A DNA stretch of 55,530 nt from Clostridiales bacterium (GTDB taxonomy: Bacteria > Bacillota > Clostridia > Oscillospirales > CAG-272), in contig DXYE01000005.1 of the NCBI GenBank assembly GCA_019415985.1, forward strand, positions 1-55,530, given 5' to 3'. The notes under the pieces were generated by a model. It made no database searches. It was given only the letters and a program-made list of their open reading frames with translations, and was not told where the DNA came from. How positions within the stretch are numbered: the stretch's first letter is position 1; the number at the start of each line of letters is the position of its first letter. Positions 26,828 through 36,071 of this stretch are shown here, in pieces. The position numbers and the translations under genes were made by a program.

Positions 26828-28150
26828 TTATTCCTCAGAGGCGATATGACGTTTTCGGTTTAAATTCTTAAAATATTGAAGTCTATCCCGCGCCGCCTGC
26901 GGTGAATAGATTTGCCGAAGCGCCTCGCTGAAGCCTTTTTCCAGCTCATCCACCCGCATTTGCGCAGGCTCGACCACAACGTTCCACAAGGTGTAGCTTC
27001 CCCAGTGTCTGCTCAGAATCCGCCCGTCGGCTTCGAGCCGCCGGTAAAGCTCGGAGCCGGGAAACGGCGTCGGAACCGAAAGCATTGCGCCGTACAAATG
27101 ATTTTCAAGTGTAAAATCCACAACCCGTTGAAACACGCCGGTATCATCACCATCCAGCCCGACGATAAACGTGCCCCAAACACCGATACCATAGGATTGA
27201 ATAATCGAGATGGCTTCAGCATATCCGGAGAGCTGTTCATATTTCCATTTTTCCATTGCGCTGAGCGAGGCCGGCTCGATGCTCTCAAATCCGATCACCA
27301 GTTTCTGGCAGCCGGCTGCGTGAAGGAGCTTTAAAAGCTCCGGCTTATAGGCCAGGCTGACGTCCGTGTGCGACATCCAGCGGAGACCGAAGCCCTTCAG
27401 CTCAAGCAGCAGCTCTTTCGAAAACTTTTTATCCACCAGCATATTGTCATCCGTAAAATAAATATGCGGTCTCTCTTTCAGTGCCTTTATGGTATCCAGC
27501 TCCATAAGCACCTGATCCACGTCTTTGTGCCGGTATTTCGGACCGTATACCTTGGTGGAGGCGCAAAAAGCGCAGTTGTGCGGGCATCCGCGGGATATCT
27601 GAACAGGAATCGTTCTGTAATTCCGCATATCGAGAAGCTCATACATCGGCTTCGGACTCTGCGTCAAATCGATCTGTACGGTATTTCTGTAAATTCTTTC
27701 CGGTTTTCCTCTGCGGCAGTCTGCAAGAAACGCGAGCCACGTCGCCTCTCCCTCCCCGACGAAAACCGTATCAAAATGCTCCGCCGCTTCCAAGGGCAGA
27801 TTTGTCGGATGCATGCCGCCGCACACCGTATAGATCCCGCGTGATCGAAAATGGTCCGAAAGCTCGTAGGCCCGCGTCGCCTGCTGTGTCATGAAGGACA
27901 TGCCGATCATATCACAGTTCAGCAGTGGGTCCGCCGCCTCGATCTCCTCGTCAATATAAGATATTTCGTCGAAATACGGTGCGGCAATGGAGGCTATCGT
28001 CAGCAGAGGTGCGTTTGGGCATGACATCAATTCTCTCAGCGAATCGATCCGGCTCAATGCGTTATACAGTCGCTGCGTCCGTCTGTTTTCCTCAGCGCTG
28101 CCCATGCCCACGCCGCGTGGAGACAGCAAAACGAGCTTATGCAACCTCAT
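26828..28150 (-). CDS. B12-binding radical SAM enzyme (3 of 6)
   Basis: 440 residues. It starts MRLHKLVLLSPRGVGMGS, a PRG motif shared with the members at 28343 and 33809, followed by GMSFMTQQATRAYELSD, GGMHPTNLPLEAAEHFDTVF and GEGEATW. The radical SAM motif is RGCPHNCAFC (Cys189, Cys193, Cys196), then STKVYGPKYRHKDVDQV, YFTDDNMLVDKKF, IGFESIEPASL, FIVGLDGDD and PTPFPGSELY. The DDN segment and the PGxELY end are near-identical in placement to the paralogues, so these enzymes probably act on related positions or chain lengths of one substrate. Confidence 0.88.
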   Translation of the reverse strand: MRLHKLVLLSPRGVGMGSAEENRRTQRLYNALSRIDSLRELMSCPNAPLLTIASIAAPYFDEISYIDEEIEAADPLLNCDMIGMSFMTQQATRAYELSDHFRSRGIYTVCGGMHPTNLPLEAAEHFDTVFVGEGEATWLAFLADCRRGKPERIYRNTVQIDLTQSPKPMYELLDMRNYRTIPVQISRGCPHNCAFCASTKVYGPKYRHKDVDQVLMELDTIKALKERPHIYFTDDNMLVDKKFSKELLLELKGFGLRWMSHTDVSLAYKPELLKLLHAAGCQKLVIGFESIEPASLSAMEKWKYEQLSGYAEAISIIQSYGIGVWGTFIVGLDGDDTGVFQRVVDFTLENHLYGAMLSVPTPFPGSELYRRLEADGRILSRHWGSYTLWNVVVEPAQMRVDELEKGFSEALRQIYSPQAARDRLQYFKNLNRKRHIASEE

Positions 28151-28342
28151 ATAAAATTCGTCCCTTTCCCTGGTTTTCTGCCAGATCTCAGTTCGTCAAT
28201 GGCTGGTACTGCTTTTTCTATTCAATCCAATCAGTCGTCTCCGCCGTTCGTTTTCGGCCGTCTCTCCATTCTATGCCGTTGCAAACCGGATTTTAGACGG
28301 CCTGCCCCAAAAACAGGTAATCGGAAACAGCCGTTTCACATA

Positions 28343-29671
28343 TTATCCCTTTACTCCATCGAATTTTCCTTTACCGCGCCCGCTGCGCAGGCTTCTGCGG
28401 AATGCCGCCATACGGTAAGCGGCCGCCTCGGTATTGTAGAATTGATTATAAATCCAAGCCACCCCCCTGGCGAGCTCGTCTGCCGACATGCGCTTTGGCC
28501 GGTAGACGACATCCCAAAAGGTGTAGCGGCTCCAATCGTAATCCGTAATGCGGCCGGCCATCTCCATCTCTTGAAAAAGCTGGGTACCCGGCAGCGGCGT
28601 CAGTATGGTAAAGCTTCCGGAATATATACCGTTGTTCTGTACAAACTCCAGTACATTTTCAAACACATCCGTACTGTCCGCATCCGTTCCGAACAGAAAG
28701 GAACCCCATATTTGGACACCCGCCTCCTGAATGTTAGCCGTCAGTCTTTCATAACGCTGCGCCATCCCCGCCTTCCATTTATTCCTGTCGAGCGTCTCAA
28801 GACTTCCACCGGACGGACTTTCAAAACCGATAAAGAGCCACCGACAGCCTGCCTCTCTCAGCTTCGACAGGATCTCCGGCTGATCACCGACGGAAATATC
28901 CGTCTGCGTACCCCAGTAAATTTCCTCCTCTGCAAGCAATCCTAGCAACTCCAGCGCACCTTCTCTGCGTATGAACATATTGTCATCCGCGAAAAATACG
29001 AACGGCGCAGCCGCCACCTGCTTTATGGCTCTCAGCTCCGTGAGTACCTGTGCTGCTGTTTTATGGCGGTAATGAGAGCCGTATATGACCGGAAGGGTAC
29101 AGTAAGAGCAGGTGCGCGGACAGCCACGAGTTGTCTGCAGACTATAGGAACCGTACAGCAAAGGATTTAAAAGATCATAACGCGGTACAGGAGACTTCTC
29201 CAGTCGGGTCAGCCGTCCGGCGGTGTAGAACCGCTTCGGCGTTCCCGCCTCATAATCCGAGAGGAGCTGCGGCAGTGTTTCCTCTCCCTCACCGCACATA
29301 ACGGTATCGGCATAACGTATGGCCTCCTCCCGCAGCATCGAGGCATGGATTCCGCCCATAACGGTATAACAGCCGCGTTTCTTGAATTCACAGCAGATTT
29401 CATAGGCGCGCGGCGCCTGCTGCGTCATGGCTGTCACCATGACAATTTGGAATTCCTCATCAAACGGAATCTCCTCTCCGTGATCCTCGTCAATAAAACG
29501 CAGCTCATATGACGGGGGAAAAAGCGCTGCTAGCGTCAAAAGACTGAGATTCGGCGTCTCCCAGGCCCCGTAAAACGACGGGACCACCGTATTCTTCTCC
29601 ATGAAGGCTTTCATATATTGATTTCTGCCGTATTTTGATCCGCGAGGGACGACCAGGGCCACCTTGGTCAT
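28343..29671 (-). CDS. B12-binding radical SAM enzyme (4 of 6)
   Basis: 442 residues. MTKVALVVPRGSKYGRN opens the B12-binding region; VTAMTQQAPRAYEICCEF, MGGIHASMLREEA and CGEGEETLP follow. Radical SAM motif RGCPRTCSYC (Cys184, Cys188, Cys191), then PVIYGSHYRHKTAAQVL, FFADDNMFIRREG, FIGFESPSGGSL and LTPLPGTQLF. The ATG at 29671 has AAGGGAG 9 bases before it. It forms an ATGA overlap with a short upstream frame (29668-29895), the only hint of coupling among the tandem radical SAM genes. Confidence 0.88.
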   Translation of the reverse strand: MTKVALVVPRGSKYGRNQYMKAFMEKNTVVPSFYGAWETPNLSLLTLAALFPPSYELRFIDEDHGEEIPFDEEFQIVMVTAMTQQAPRAYEICCEFKKRGCYTVMGGIHASMLREEAIRYADTVMCGEGEETLPQLLSDYEAGTPKRFYTAGRLTRLEKSPVPRYDLLNPLLYGSYSLQTTRGCPRTCSYCTLPVIYGSHYRHKTAAQVLTELRAIKQVAAAPFVFFADDNMFIRREGALELLGLLAEEEIYWGTQTDISVGDQPEILSKLREAGCRWLFIGFESPSGGSLETLDRNKWKAGMAQRYERLTANIQEAGVQIWGSFLFGTDADSTDVFENVLEFVQNNGIYSGSFTILTPLPGTQLFQEMEMAGRITDYDWSRYTFWDVVYRPKRMSADELARGVAWIYNQFYNTEAAAYRMAAFRRSLRSGRGKGKFDGVKG

Positions 29672-29895
29672 GAACGAAAACTCCCTTCATTAAACATGTC
29701 ATACCGACTCCCCAGACGATGCCGTCTTTCGCTGTCGGACAATCTTAGCCCTCCGTATCTATTCCTGCTCTTGCAGGGACGACAAAACAGGAGGACATAT
29801 GCCTTTTCCGCGTGCAGCCTGTTTTTTCTCATACCTTTACGATACAACTCCGACGTGTAGCTCCTATACCGGCGGCCCTTCTGCAGAGCATCCAT
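29668..29895 (-). CDS. Possible small basic protein coupled to a radical SAM gene
   Basis: A 75-residue frame running from inside the end of the dikinase gene to the radical SAM start, where TGA overlaps its ATG. The predicted product is basic (GRRYRSYTSELYRKGMRKNR, then SERRHRLGSRYD) and matches no family I know. No good ribosome site precedes ATG 29895. It may simply be an open frame filling the gap; the exact ATGA overlap is the only argument for it. Confidence 0.22.
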   Translation of the reverse strand: MDALQKGRRYRSYTSELYRKGMRKNRLHAEKAYVLLFCRPCKSRNRYGGLRLSDSERRHRLGSRYDMFNEGSFRS

Positions 29896-32341
29896 CTCTG
29901 CCGGCGTCAGTGTTCCACTCCAGCACCCGAATGCGTCCCGTGGTTCCATTGAGTTCAACCAAATCGCCGTCAGAAAAGCTTCGCATGGCGTCGCCGTTAA
30001 AAACCACCACGGGAATACGGTATTCCCTGGCAACCACCGCACCGTGCGAAAGCATATTTCCGTAGCTCATAATCAGACCTGAAACCAGTTTCAAAAGAGG
30101 CGTCCAGCTCGGATGAAAGGTATGGACCACTCCGATCTCACCTCCCTGCAGCTTATCGAAATCCTCCGGACCGCGCAGCAGCCGTACACGGCTACGCGCT
30201 TCTCCCCCGCTGATGCCCACGGCCTTATACCTGCGGCTGTGTTTCAACTGAAGCTCAATCTGCTCGGATTCCTTAAAGAGATAAGGCGGCGTCCGCTCCT
30301 TCTCCAGATCAAACAGGCGCCGGCGCTGCAATGCAAGCTGCGCCGCATTCTGAAGCTGTCCGCTCGTGCACCTCCGGATTTCCTCAATAGTCAGGTGAAA
30401 AATATCCTCTCTTCTCTCAAGAAATTGCTCCCGGACAAGCTGCTCCCCGAGCTTTAGCAGGATTCGGCGGAGCAGGACCCAACTGCGGTCAAACTCATAT
30501 CGCTGGTCCTCACGCAGCCGCATGTAAATACCGGCCAGACGCGTCATACACTTCAATTTGCGCTGCATTTCACGGGAAAGTTCTGCATCTGAAGCCGCCG
30601 GCACGCCGGACACGCTTCTGGCCTTTTGGTCTGTGCCGAACGCGGGGGGCGTCAGCCGGCGCAGATATTGTTGGAGTACAGTAAGCAGATATTCCGGTTC
30701 TTCCTTCAAATGCGGATATAAAAGATCGTCGCAGTGCATAGCTCTGTGGCCGTGTTTCTTCAGATATGCGTCCACAGAACCGCGGACAGCAGCATAGGGG
30801 TCGGATCGCAGTCTGCTCCATATTTCAGACGGTTCCCCATTCAAAAACAGTGACCTGAGCGCCGTATCTCCGCTAATCCTCCGAGCAAGCCGCATCAGTT
30901 CACGGTTCGCGCGGACCGTCCTGCTTTTTTGACCCCAGCGCGCCATAACCGCGTCCGCCTCCGATTCATCGACGCCCGCCTCCCTGCACGCCGCGCGCGC
31001 CCACTTGTATGAAATCTGAGCAAAGCCGAGGAAGCGGAAATGATCGACGCCTATGCCATCACAAAAATTTTCCGTTACCCTGTCGAGGAGCGTCAGCAGC
31101 GCCTCAGAACCGATGCTCCCCGATAGCCTGCGGCTAAGAGATCGGATGCGCCGCCGGTACGTTCTAAGGCGCCTATACCAGGACCGCCAACCCCTTTCCA
31201 TTTCCCTCAGAAGCCGTTGTCTTTTCCGATTATCTCCTTTTCCGGTATCCTCAAAATATTTTTTTTGAAATTTCAAATTCCAATATACCCTGTTACGGAG
31301 AAAGCAGAGCGGCTTATCCTCCGGCGCGCCTCCCGTTTCGCGGCTGTAAAAGCTCAGATATACCCTGTCCTGCCATGCGTCGAGCAGAGAGAGATAACAG
31401 ACGGATGCCGGAGCAGCAAAACGGTCAAGGAGAACACAGTCCAGCCCGCCCGAGGAAATGTCGTGATATTTCCCAGCGCCCGCAGAGGTAATCGGTCTTG
31501 CCTGAAACACATACAGCGTTCCCTGTGAGATTCCCCATTCCACATCCCAGGCATCTCCAAGACACGCTGCGATATGCTCCGCCGTATGCATCAGAAGACT
31601 CGCGTCCTTAGCCGCCGGAAATCCGTTGTCGGGGGCCGCTTCTATTTCACTTCCTCTGCGCCAGGTAAACCTCTGAACAGCTCCCTCTCCGTCTACCACT
31701 TGACGGCAGCCCTCCCGACTTATCTCGGCAACAAAGCAATCCTCTCCGGTCACCGGATGTCTTGTAAAAAGCACCCCCGCCGTTTCACAGTCCAGCATCT
31801 CCTGTATCAAAACCGGCATCGACTGTAAAGCCGCAGAATTTCCAGCCGCTTCACGGTAGAGCTTTGCATACGGCGAAAGGTAAGACATCCACACACGCTT
31901 AATCGCGTCAGTTAGCTGCTGCGGACTCCCCACGTTCGGTACGCTCTCATAAATCCCGGCAAAGGAGGCATTCGCACAATCCTCTCCCGGCGCACTTGAG
32001 CGAACGATGACGCACCCGCCTTTGCCCGTGCGGCGCCATACATTCGTAAGAAGCTCAGCTTCCCATGCGTCAAAGGGAGTGCACTGTATTTGCTCCGCCG
32101 CGTTTTCCGACAAAGGATCAATACCGCTGCGCTGTAAAAACCGTGCGGCAAAGGCTGCGGTCAGCGCAAATCCGCCGCAGATCCGAAAGCCCTCGCGGCT
32201 GAGCCGCATCAGAGATACGGCCTTTCCGCCGATGTCGCTCTCCGCGGGAATCGGTACGGCACTGTCGAGAAGATCAACCAGCATTCCTTTCCATTCCCGG
32301 TTTTCCTGTCCTTTTGCAATCAATTTTTTCCTGCCTTTCAT
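29864..32341 (-). CDS. PEP-synthase / rifampin-phosphotransferase-like dikinase
   Basis: 825 residues. The N-terminal PPDK-type ATP-grasp domain (about 20-300) shows IGGKAVSLMRLSREGF, VIVRSSAPGEDCANASFAGIY (written here in part), MLDCETAGVLFTRHP, and VEWGISQGTLYVFQARPI. The middle is a long helical region without known motifs (about 310-690). The C-terminal swivelling domain has the phosphohistidine loop NMLSHGAVVAREYRIPVVV with His766. This order (ATP-grasp, helical substrate domain, His domain) and the length are those of rifampin phosphotransferase rather than true PEP synthase, which has a PEP-binding barrel. It may phosphorylate a pathway intermediate or the product for self-protection. 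The start is uncertain: ATG 32341 has no ribosome site; a TTG six codons later follows AAAGGCAGG. Confidence 0.8.
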   Translation of the reverse strand: MKGRKKLIAKGQENREWKGMLVDLLDSAVPIPAESDIGGKAVSLMRLSREGFRICGGFALTAAFAARFLQRSGIDPLSENAAEQIQCTPFDAWEAELLTNVWRRTGKGGCVIVRSSAPGEDCANASFAGIYESVPNVGSPQQLTDAIKRVWMSYLSPYAKLYREAAGNSAALQSMPVLIQEMLDCETAGVLFTRHPVTGEDCFVAEISREGCRQVVDGEGAVQRFTWRRGSEIEAAPDNGFPAAKDASLLMHTAEHIAACLGDAWDVEWGISQGTLYVFQARPITSAGAGKYHDISSGGLDCVLLDRFAAPASVCYLSLLDAWQDRVYLSFYSRETGGAPEDKPLCFLRNRVYWNLKFQKKYFEDTGKGDNRKRQRLLREMERGWRSWYRRLRTYRRRIRSLSRRLSGSIGSEALLTLLDRVTENFCDGIGVDHFRFLGFAQISYKWARAACREAGVDESEADAVMARWGQKSRTVRANRELMRLARRISGDTALRSLFLNGEPSEIWSRLRSDPYAAVRGSVDAYLKKHGHRAMHCDDLLYPHLKEEPEYLLTVLQQYLRRLTPPAFGTDQKARSVSGVPAASDAELSREMQRKLKCMTRLAGIYMRLREDQRYEFDRSWVLLRRILLKLGEQLVREQFLERREDIFHLTIEEIRRCTSGQLQNAAQLALQRRRLFDLEKERTPPYLFKESEQIELQLKHSRRYKAVGISGGEARSRVRLLRGPEDFDKLQGGEIGVVHTFHPSWTPLLKLVSGLIMSYGNMLSHGAVVAREYRIPVVVFNGDAMRSFSDGDLVELNGTTGRIRVLEWNTDAGRDGCSAEGPPV

Positions 32342-32542
32342 ATCTATGCGGCTGTGATGCCGGCCGAACGCAAAAGCCTTGCCGCAGAATGTATGATCTT
32401 TATATCATATCCATCTTTTCTGACAGTCTGGGTACCCAAATTGTTTGAAAGAGCGCATGTACGTGAGAAAAATTTTCGGCGGCGCAGTAAAAGTAAAACA
32501 GAATACATTCACCCCGTATCAGGTGGTTTCGGTAAGCGCTTT

Positions 32543-33466
32543 TCAAACGCCGATATCCTCCGGTGTACCAATCCAGCGGCCGGTTATTCTGTCATCCGCC
32601 AGGCGTGCATTCCCGCTGACCGTACATCCGGGTCCGATCTCCCAAAGGCTCGAAATGCCGGAATCTGCCAGATTTCGAATCAAGGTCTGCCATTGCAGCG
32701 GCGCCGCTATCTGCCGCGAAAGTTTTTCACGCAAAATGATACCAGCCGTTGAGGAGGCGCCGTCCAAACAGCTATACACCGGCGCCGCTGCATCGGATAC
32801 GCCCATTTTGAGGAAATCGCCGTTCACAAGCTCCTGAATACGCCGGGAAAGCGGGCTGTGAAACGCTCTGCCGACCGGCAGGCGGATCGCCCACCTAGCC
32901 CCGTTTTGCTTTGCCAGTCTGACCGTCTTCCGAACATACGCGTCATGGCCGGAAACAATGTTCTGCGAATCCGACAAGTATGCGCTGATACAGACACGCT
33001 CACCCGTAGGATCAACCATACGGCAGCAGCTTGCAAGCTGTTCTGGGGAGAGGTCCACAATACGGTACATGCATTCCTCTTCCGCTGTGTCTGCCAAACG
33101 TTCCTCAAGCGAAGCAAGCAGCCTCAGAACATCGGGAAAGCTGAAGACGCCCGCAGCCGTCAGGGCAGTGAACTCACCCTGACTGAAACCCAAATATGCC
33201 GGCGGTTTGCCGTACCGAGCTTCCAAATACATGTAGATGCTGTAGCCATGTGTGAGCAGCGCAGTCATCGCCAGACGCGCCGGCAGCGCTCCGCGCCCAA
33301 AGCACATTTCCGTCAGGCGTTCACCCGTAAATTCCTCTGCCGACCGCCAGATGCTTCTGATTAACGGATCTCTTTTGTAAAACTCATCCTCAAAGCCTTT
33401 CCCCGCGGCCTCCCTGCCGGGAAATGCGGCCGCGGAGCCCTGCCATTCCTTTTGTATGTTTTTCAT
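32543..33466 (-). CDS. FabD-like ACP acyltransferase (malonyltransferase family)
   Basis: About 307 residues. FabD fold with the nucleophile elbow GFSQGEF (Ser95; normal GHSLGEY) and catalytic His203 in GRAFHSPL, plus SGHDAYVRK and the C-terminal EIGPGCTVSG. The N-terminal FPGQG element is altered to FPGREA and the elbow His is Phe, so it is a divergent copy, perhaps with changed acyl specificity. I prefer ATG 33466, which overlaps an upstream TGA (ATGA), over ATG 33478. It would load extender units onto the cluster ACPs. Free-standing acyltransferase plus free-standing KS and ACP mark a type II system. Confidence 0.85.
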   Translation of the reverse strand: MKNIQKEWQGSAAAFPGREAAGKGFEDEFYKRDPLIRSIWRSAEEFTGERLTEMCFGRGALPARLAMTALLTHGYSIYMYLEARYGKPPAYLGFSQGEFTALTAAGVFSFPDVLRLLASLEERLADTAEEECMYRIVDLSPEQLASCCRMVDPTGERVCISAYLSDSQNIVSGHDAYVRKTVRLAKQNGARWAIRLPVGRAFHSPLSRRIQELVNGDFLKMGVSDAAAPVYSCLDGASSTAGIILREKLSRQIAAPLQWQTLIRNLADSGISSLWEIGPGCTVSGNARLADDRITGRWIGTPEDIGV

Positions 33467-33729
33467 TCTATTTTCCATTTTTCGAAAAGTTTCCGGCGTA
33501 TTGCCACAGTGCCTTTCGCCTGATCCTCCCCACCGCCCGACTTTCTGAGCACCGGCTTTTCATTCCTGCCGCATTGCCTGTTCGCTGTATACCTTGCAGC
33601 AGCGTTTCTCGCGGATTCCCTTCCGAGCCGTTTACCGTAGCGGCTGGGGCTCTGAAGGCTTGTCCGTTCTGTAAAATTAGATTCATTAACCCGTGAGAAC
33701 GGCAAGCGAATTGGCATAAAAACTTTCAT
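33463..33729 (-). CDS. Possible small basic protein upstream of the FabD-like gene
   Basis: An 88-residue frame whose TGA overlaps the FabD-like ATG. The product would be basic (YGKRLGRESARNAAARYTAN, RRKLFEKWKIE) and resembles nothing known to me. Its ATG has no close ribosome site (GGGGAG is over 20 bases away). It could be a leader frame or chance. Confidence 0.2.
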   Translation of the reverse strand: MKVFMPIRLPFSRVNESNFTERTSLQSPSRYGKRLGRESARNAAARYTANRQCGRNEKPVLRKSGGGEDQAKGTVAIRRKLFEKWKIE

Positions 33730-33782
33730 TTATAAGCTTTCATACGTTTTTAAATTTCTCCCCAGCAACTGTTTTCAGTCCA

Positions 33783-33812
33783 TTTATAATATTCGTTTCG
33801 GCACGTATTCAA
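33783..33812 (-). promoter_or_regulatory. Candidate internal promoter before the FabD-like gene
   Basis: Minus-strand TTGAAT (33812-33807) and TATAAA (33788-33783) are separated by 18 bases, in an AT-rich dip right at the end of the radical SAM gene. It would drive the FabD-like gene and those after it. The 340-base gap holds no other supported feature. Confidence 0.4.
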
Positions 33813-35176
33813 TTGCCAAAACTCTGCCTTTCATGTGAAACCGACTCCGTCCGCCCATCGTCTGTCCGCGTCTCTTTTCGACTGAACCGCATTGCCTTGA
33901 GCATCTCACGAAGCTTTGAATCTGCCGACGCACTGTCCGAAATGGAGAGATACACATCGAGAAGTCCCTTCTCCAGCTCTTCCGCCGTCATCTGCTTGGG
34001 CTGTATCACCACATCCCAGAGCGTATAAAAGGCCCAGTCATTGCAGAGTATCCGCCCCTCCCTTTCCAAGAAAAGGCGCAGCTCCGTACCAGGCAGCGGC
34101 GTCGGTACGGTCACATTCGCTCCATAAAGACGGTTCTCCAGAATAAACCGCGAAGTCGCCTCGAAAATTCCTTTGTCATCCTGATCAAGTCCGACAATAA
34201 AGGTTCCGTAGACACCAATACCACTGTCCTGGATTGCAGCAATTTTTTCCCGATAGCTTTCAACATATCTCGATTTGAAACGCAGTGGGTCTACAGCGCC
34301 GAGTCCGGCCGGAGAGACGCTTTCCAGTCCAATCACAATCCATTGGCAGCCGCTGCGCCGCAGCAGCCGCAGCAGAGCCGCATCGTCCGCTATACTGATG
34401 TCCGCCTGTGCTATCCACCGCAGATCCAGGTTCGCCATACGCTTCAGAAGCTCTCGGCTCTCACTGCGTTTTACAAGCAGATTGTCGTCAGAAAACAAAA
34501 GCAGTCGGTCCGGAAACATGGACTGTACAGTCAGGATCTCCGACAGAATCTGCTCATTGCTCTTTCTCCTGTAAAGCGGACCGTAAACATTAGAGGCGCA
34601 GCAAAAACTGCATCGCCGCGGACAGCCCCGCGTGGTATATACATTTACCAGCGGATAATCATAGGAAGAAATCAGGTCGTAACGGGGTGTGATACAATCC
34701 TCAAGGGAAAAGCGCATCCCCCCTTTTCCCTCTCTGTAAATGCGGCCCCATCGTCCCGCTTGGAAATCCTCGAGAAACCTCGGAAACAGAACCTCCCCCT
34801 CACCTGCCAAAACGACATCCGCATGGAGCGCCGCCTCCTCCGGCAGCAGAGTGGCATGTATTCCGCCCATAACGGTCAGAATGCCGCGCCTGCGATAGGT
34901 ATCCGCAATCGCATACGCGCGGGGTGCCTGTGCGGTCATTGCGCTGAGGCAGACCAGACCGCACGGCTCGTCAAAGGGAATTTCATGCAGATTTTCATCG
35001 ATATAACATATTTCCCAATCCTTTGGAAAATACGCTGCAATCGCGAGCAGCCCCAGACACGGCGCCATCCAGAAGCGTCGGAAGCTCGCCATAACCGGCG
35101 CTTTGTCCAAGAAATTGGAAAGCCTCTCATTTCTTCCGAACAGATGTCCGCGCGGATTGATCAGCATAACTTTCAT
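33809..35176 (-). CDS. B12-binding radical SAM enzyme (5 of 6)
   Basis: 455 residues from ATG 35176 (MKVMLINPRGHLFGRN); the frame continues upstream to 35221, but homologous starts in the paralogues favour this one. B12-binding region with LSAMTAQAPRAYAIADTYRR, MGGIHATLLPEEAALHADVV and AGEGEVLF. Radical SAM motif RGCPRRCSFC (Cys185, Cys189, Cys192), SNVYGPLYRRKSNEQIL, LFSDDNLLVKR, VIGLESVSPAGL, FIVGLDQDD and PTPLPGTELR. Closest in pattern to the members at 26828 and 28343 but separated from them by the dikinase and FabD-like genes. Confidence 0.88.
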   Translation of the reverse strand: MKVMLINPRGHLFGRNERLSNFLDKAPVMASFRRFWMAPCLGLLAIAAYFPKDWEICYIDENLHEIPFDEPCGLVCLSAMTAQAPRAYAIADTYRRRGILTVMGGIHATLLPEEAALHADVVLAGEGEVLFPRFLEDFQAGRWGRIYREGKGGMRFSLEDCITPRYDLISSYDYPLVNVYTTRGCPRRCSFCCASNVYGPLYRRKSNEQILSEILTVQSMFPDRLLLFSDDNLLVKRSESRELLKRMANLDLRWIAQADISIADDAALLRLLRRSGCQWIVIGLESVSPAGLGAVDPLRFKSRYVESYREKIAAIQDSGIGVYGTFIVGLDQDDKGIFEATSRFILENRLYGANVTVPTPLPGTELRLFLEREGRILCNDWAFYTLWDVVIQPKQMTAEELEKGLLDVYLSISDSASADSKLREMLKAMRFSRKETRTDDGRTESVSHERQSFGN

Positions 35177-35239
35177 GACATAACCATGCCTTTCTGTGTA
35201 TCCGTGTTTATCCTCCCGCAAACGAAGCTGAGTCCGGCA

Positions 35240-35773
35240 TCATGTGACATTGCGGTGTCTGTATAGTCGTCCGGACATCCTGCCGCCCTCGTCCGTGCAG
35301 ATCAAAACCATACTGTCGGCTCTCCTGCTGCGGATCTGTGACAGACAGTATTTCACCGCGTCCGTTCCGTTTCCAAAATCATCGTAGAAAACGCAGCTCG
35401 GTCCGTGTATGTGAAGCTGTATGGTAAGATAGGCCAGCGGTGTGCTCAGCATGACATGCGGAAATCGGCTTGGATTGATCCTGCGGGAACCGTCAGATAT
35501 CGCTAAAGCTGCCGTCTCCTCAAGGGCGCTTACAGGTCCTGTACAGGTGCTCAGCGCAGCGCCCGTTCTTTCTGAAAATCCGGGAGCGACCCCGTCCGGC
35601 AAGAGCCTGTACGCTGTATAAAGAACCTTTTTTGTAAAATCGTCAAGGGTTCTTTCATATTCCGTTATAAATGGGCTTTTGGCATATTCCGCATGCGTGG
35701 CCGTCACACGACGCACGCAGAGTATCTCCTGTCTTCGGCAGGAACCGCGAAGAGGATGGCTGTTGTCCGACAT
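35240..35773 (-). CDS. Short ketosynthase-like protein (Ketoacyl-synt_2 type), no active-site Cys
   Basis: About 177 residues, covering only the N-terminal half of a ketosynthase. It reads STCTGPVSALEETAALAISD, NPSRFPHVMLSTPLAYLTIQ, HIHGPSCVFYDDFGNGTDAV and RADSMVLICTDEGG. At the nucleophile elbow it has FYDDFGNG, without Cys, so it cannot condense by itself. Family knowledge: short KS-like proteins of this kind accompany full KS enzymes in aryl-polyene clusters and act like chain-length factors. The start at 35773 has GGGAG 6 bases upstream; the earlier ATG 35830 has none. It follows the full KS at 36072. Confidence 0.72.
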   Translation of the reverse strand: MSDNSHPLRGSCRRQEILCVRRVTATHAEYAKSPFITEYERTLDDFTKKVLYTAYRLLPDGVAPGFSERTGAALSTCTGPVSALEETAALAISDGSRRINPSRFPHVMLSTPLAYLTIQLHIHGPSCVFYDDFGNGTDAVKYCLSQIRSRRADSMVLICTDEGGRMSGRLYRHRNVT

Positions 35774-36071
35774 AAAAGGCTCCCTCTCTTTACTGAAATC
35801 TATGAAACTGCTGCACCGGTGTAAAATCATAAGCTCAGAAAAATTTGTGTATTAATTCCGGACGTCATACAGGGAATGATGAGACTGCTGCAGCATACTT
35901 TCCGCGAAAGGCACATGATCCATCCTGATTGCCGCTTCTCCGCAGATCGATAGCGGGATGGGGCTGACATGCCTCGTCGTCTGCGTTTCGGAGCCAACGA
36001 ACAGAAAGTCTCCTTCGTTCGCCTGTTTTCATACTTACCGCTGCCCGACAGCCGTATGTTCAGTGCGACGT

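Noticed and set aside
25077..30120. Cobalamin riboswitch upstream of the B12-dependent genes
   Set aside because: I looked for the conserved B12-box-like sequence in the minus-strand gaps and did not see it.
33468..33686. 72-codon minus-strand frame upstream of the FabD-like gene
   Set aside because: No ribosome site and it competes with another frame in the same gap; composition gives no support.
9729..35176. Ladderane or polycyclopropane fatty-acid cluster
   Set aside because: Several radical SAM enzymes with FAS-like proteins suggested it, but I cannot match the individual genes to those pathways and the D-Asn cap, dehydratase and NHL proteins are foreign to them. Left as an open chemical possibility only.
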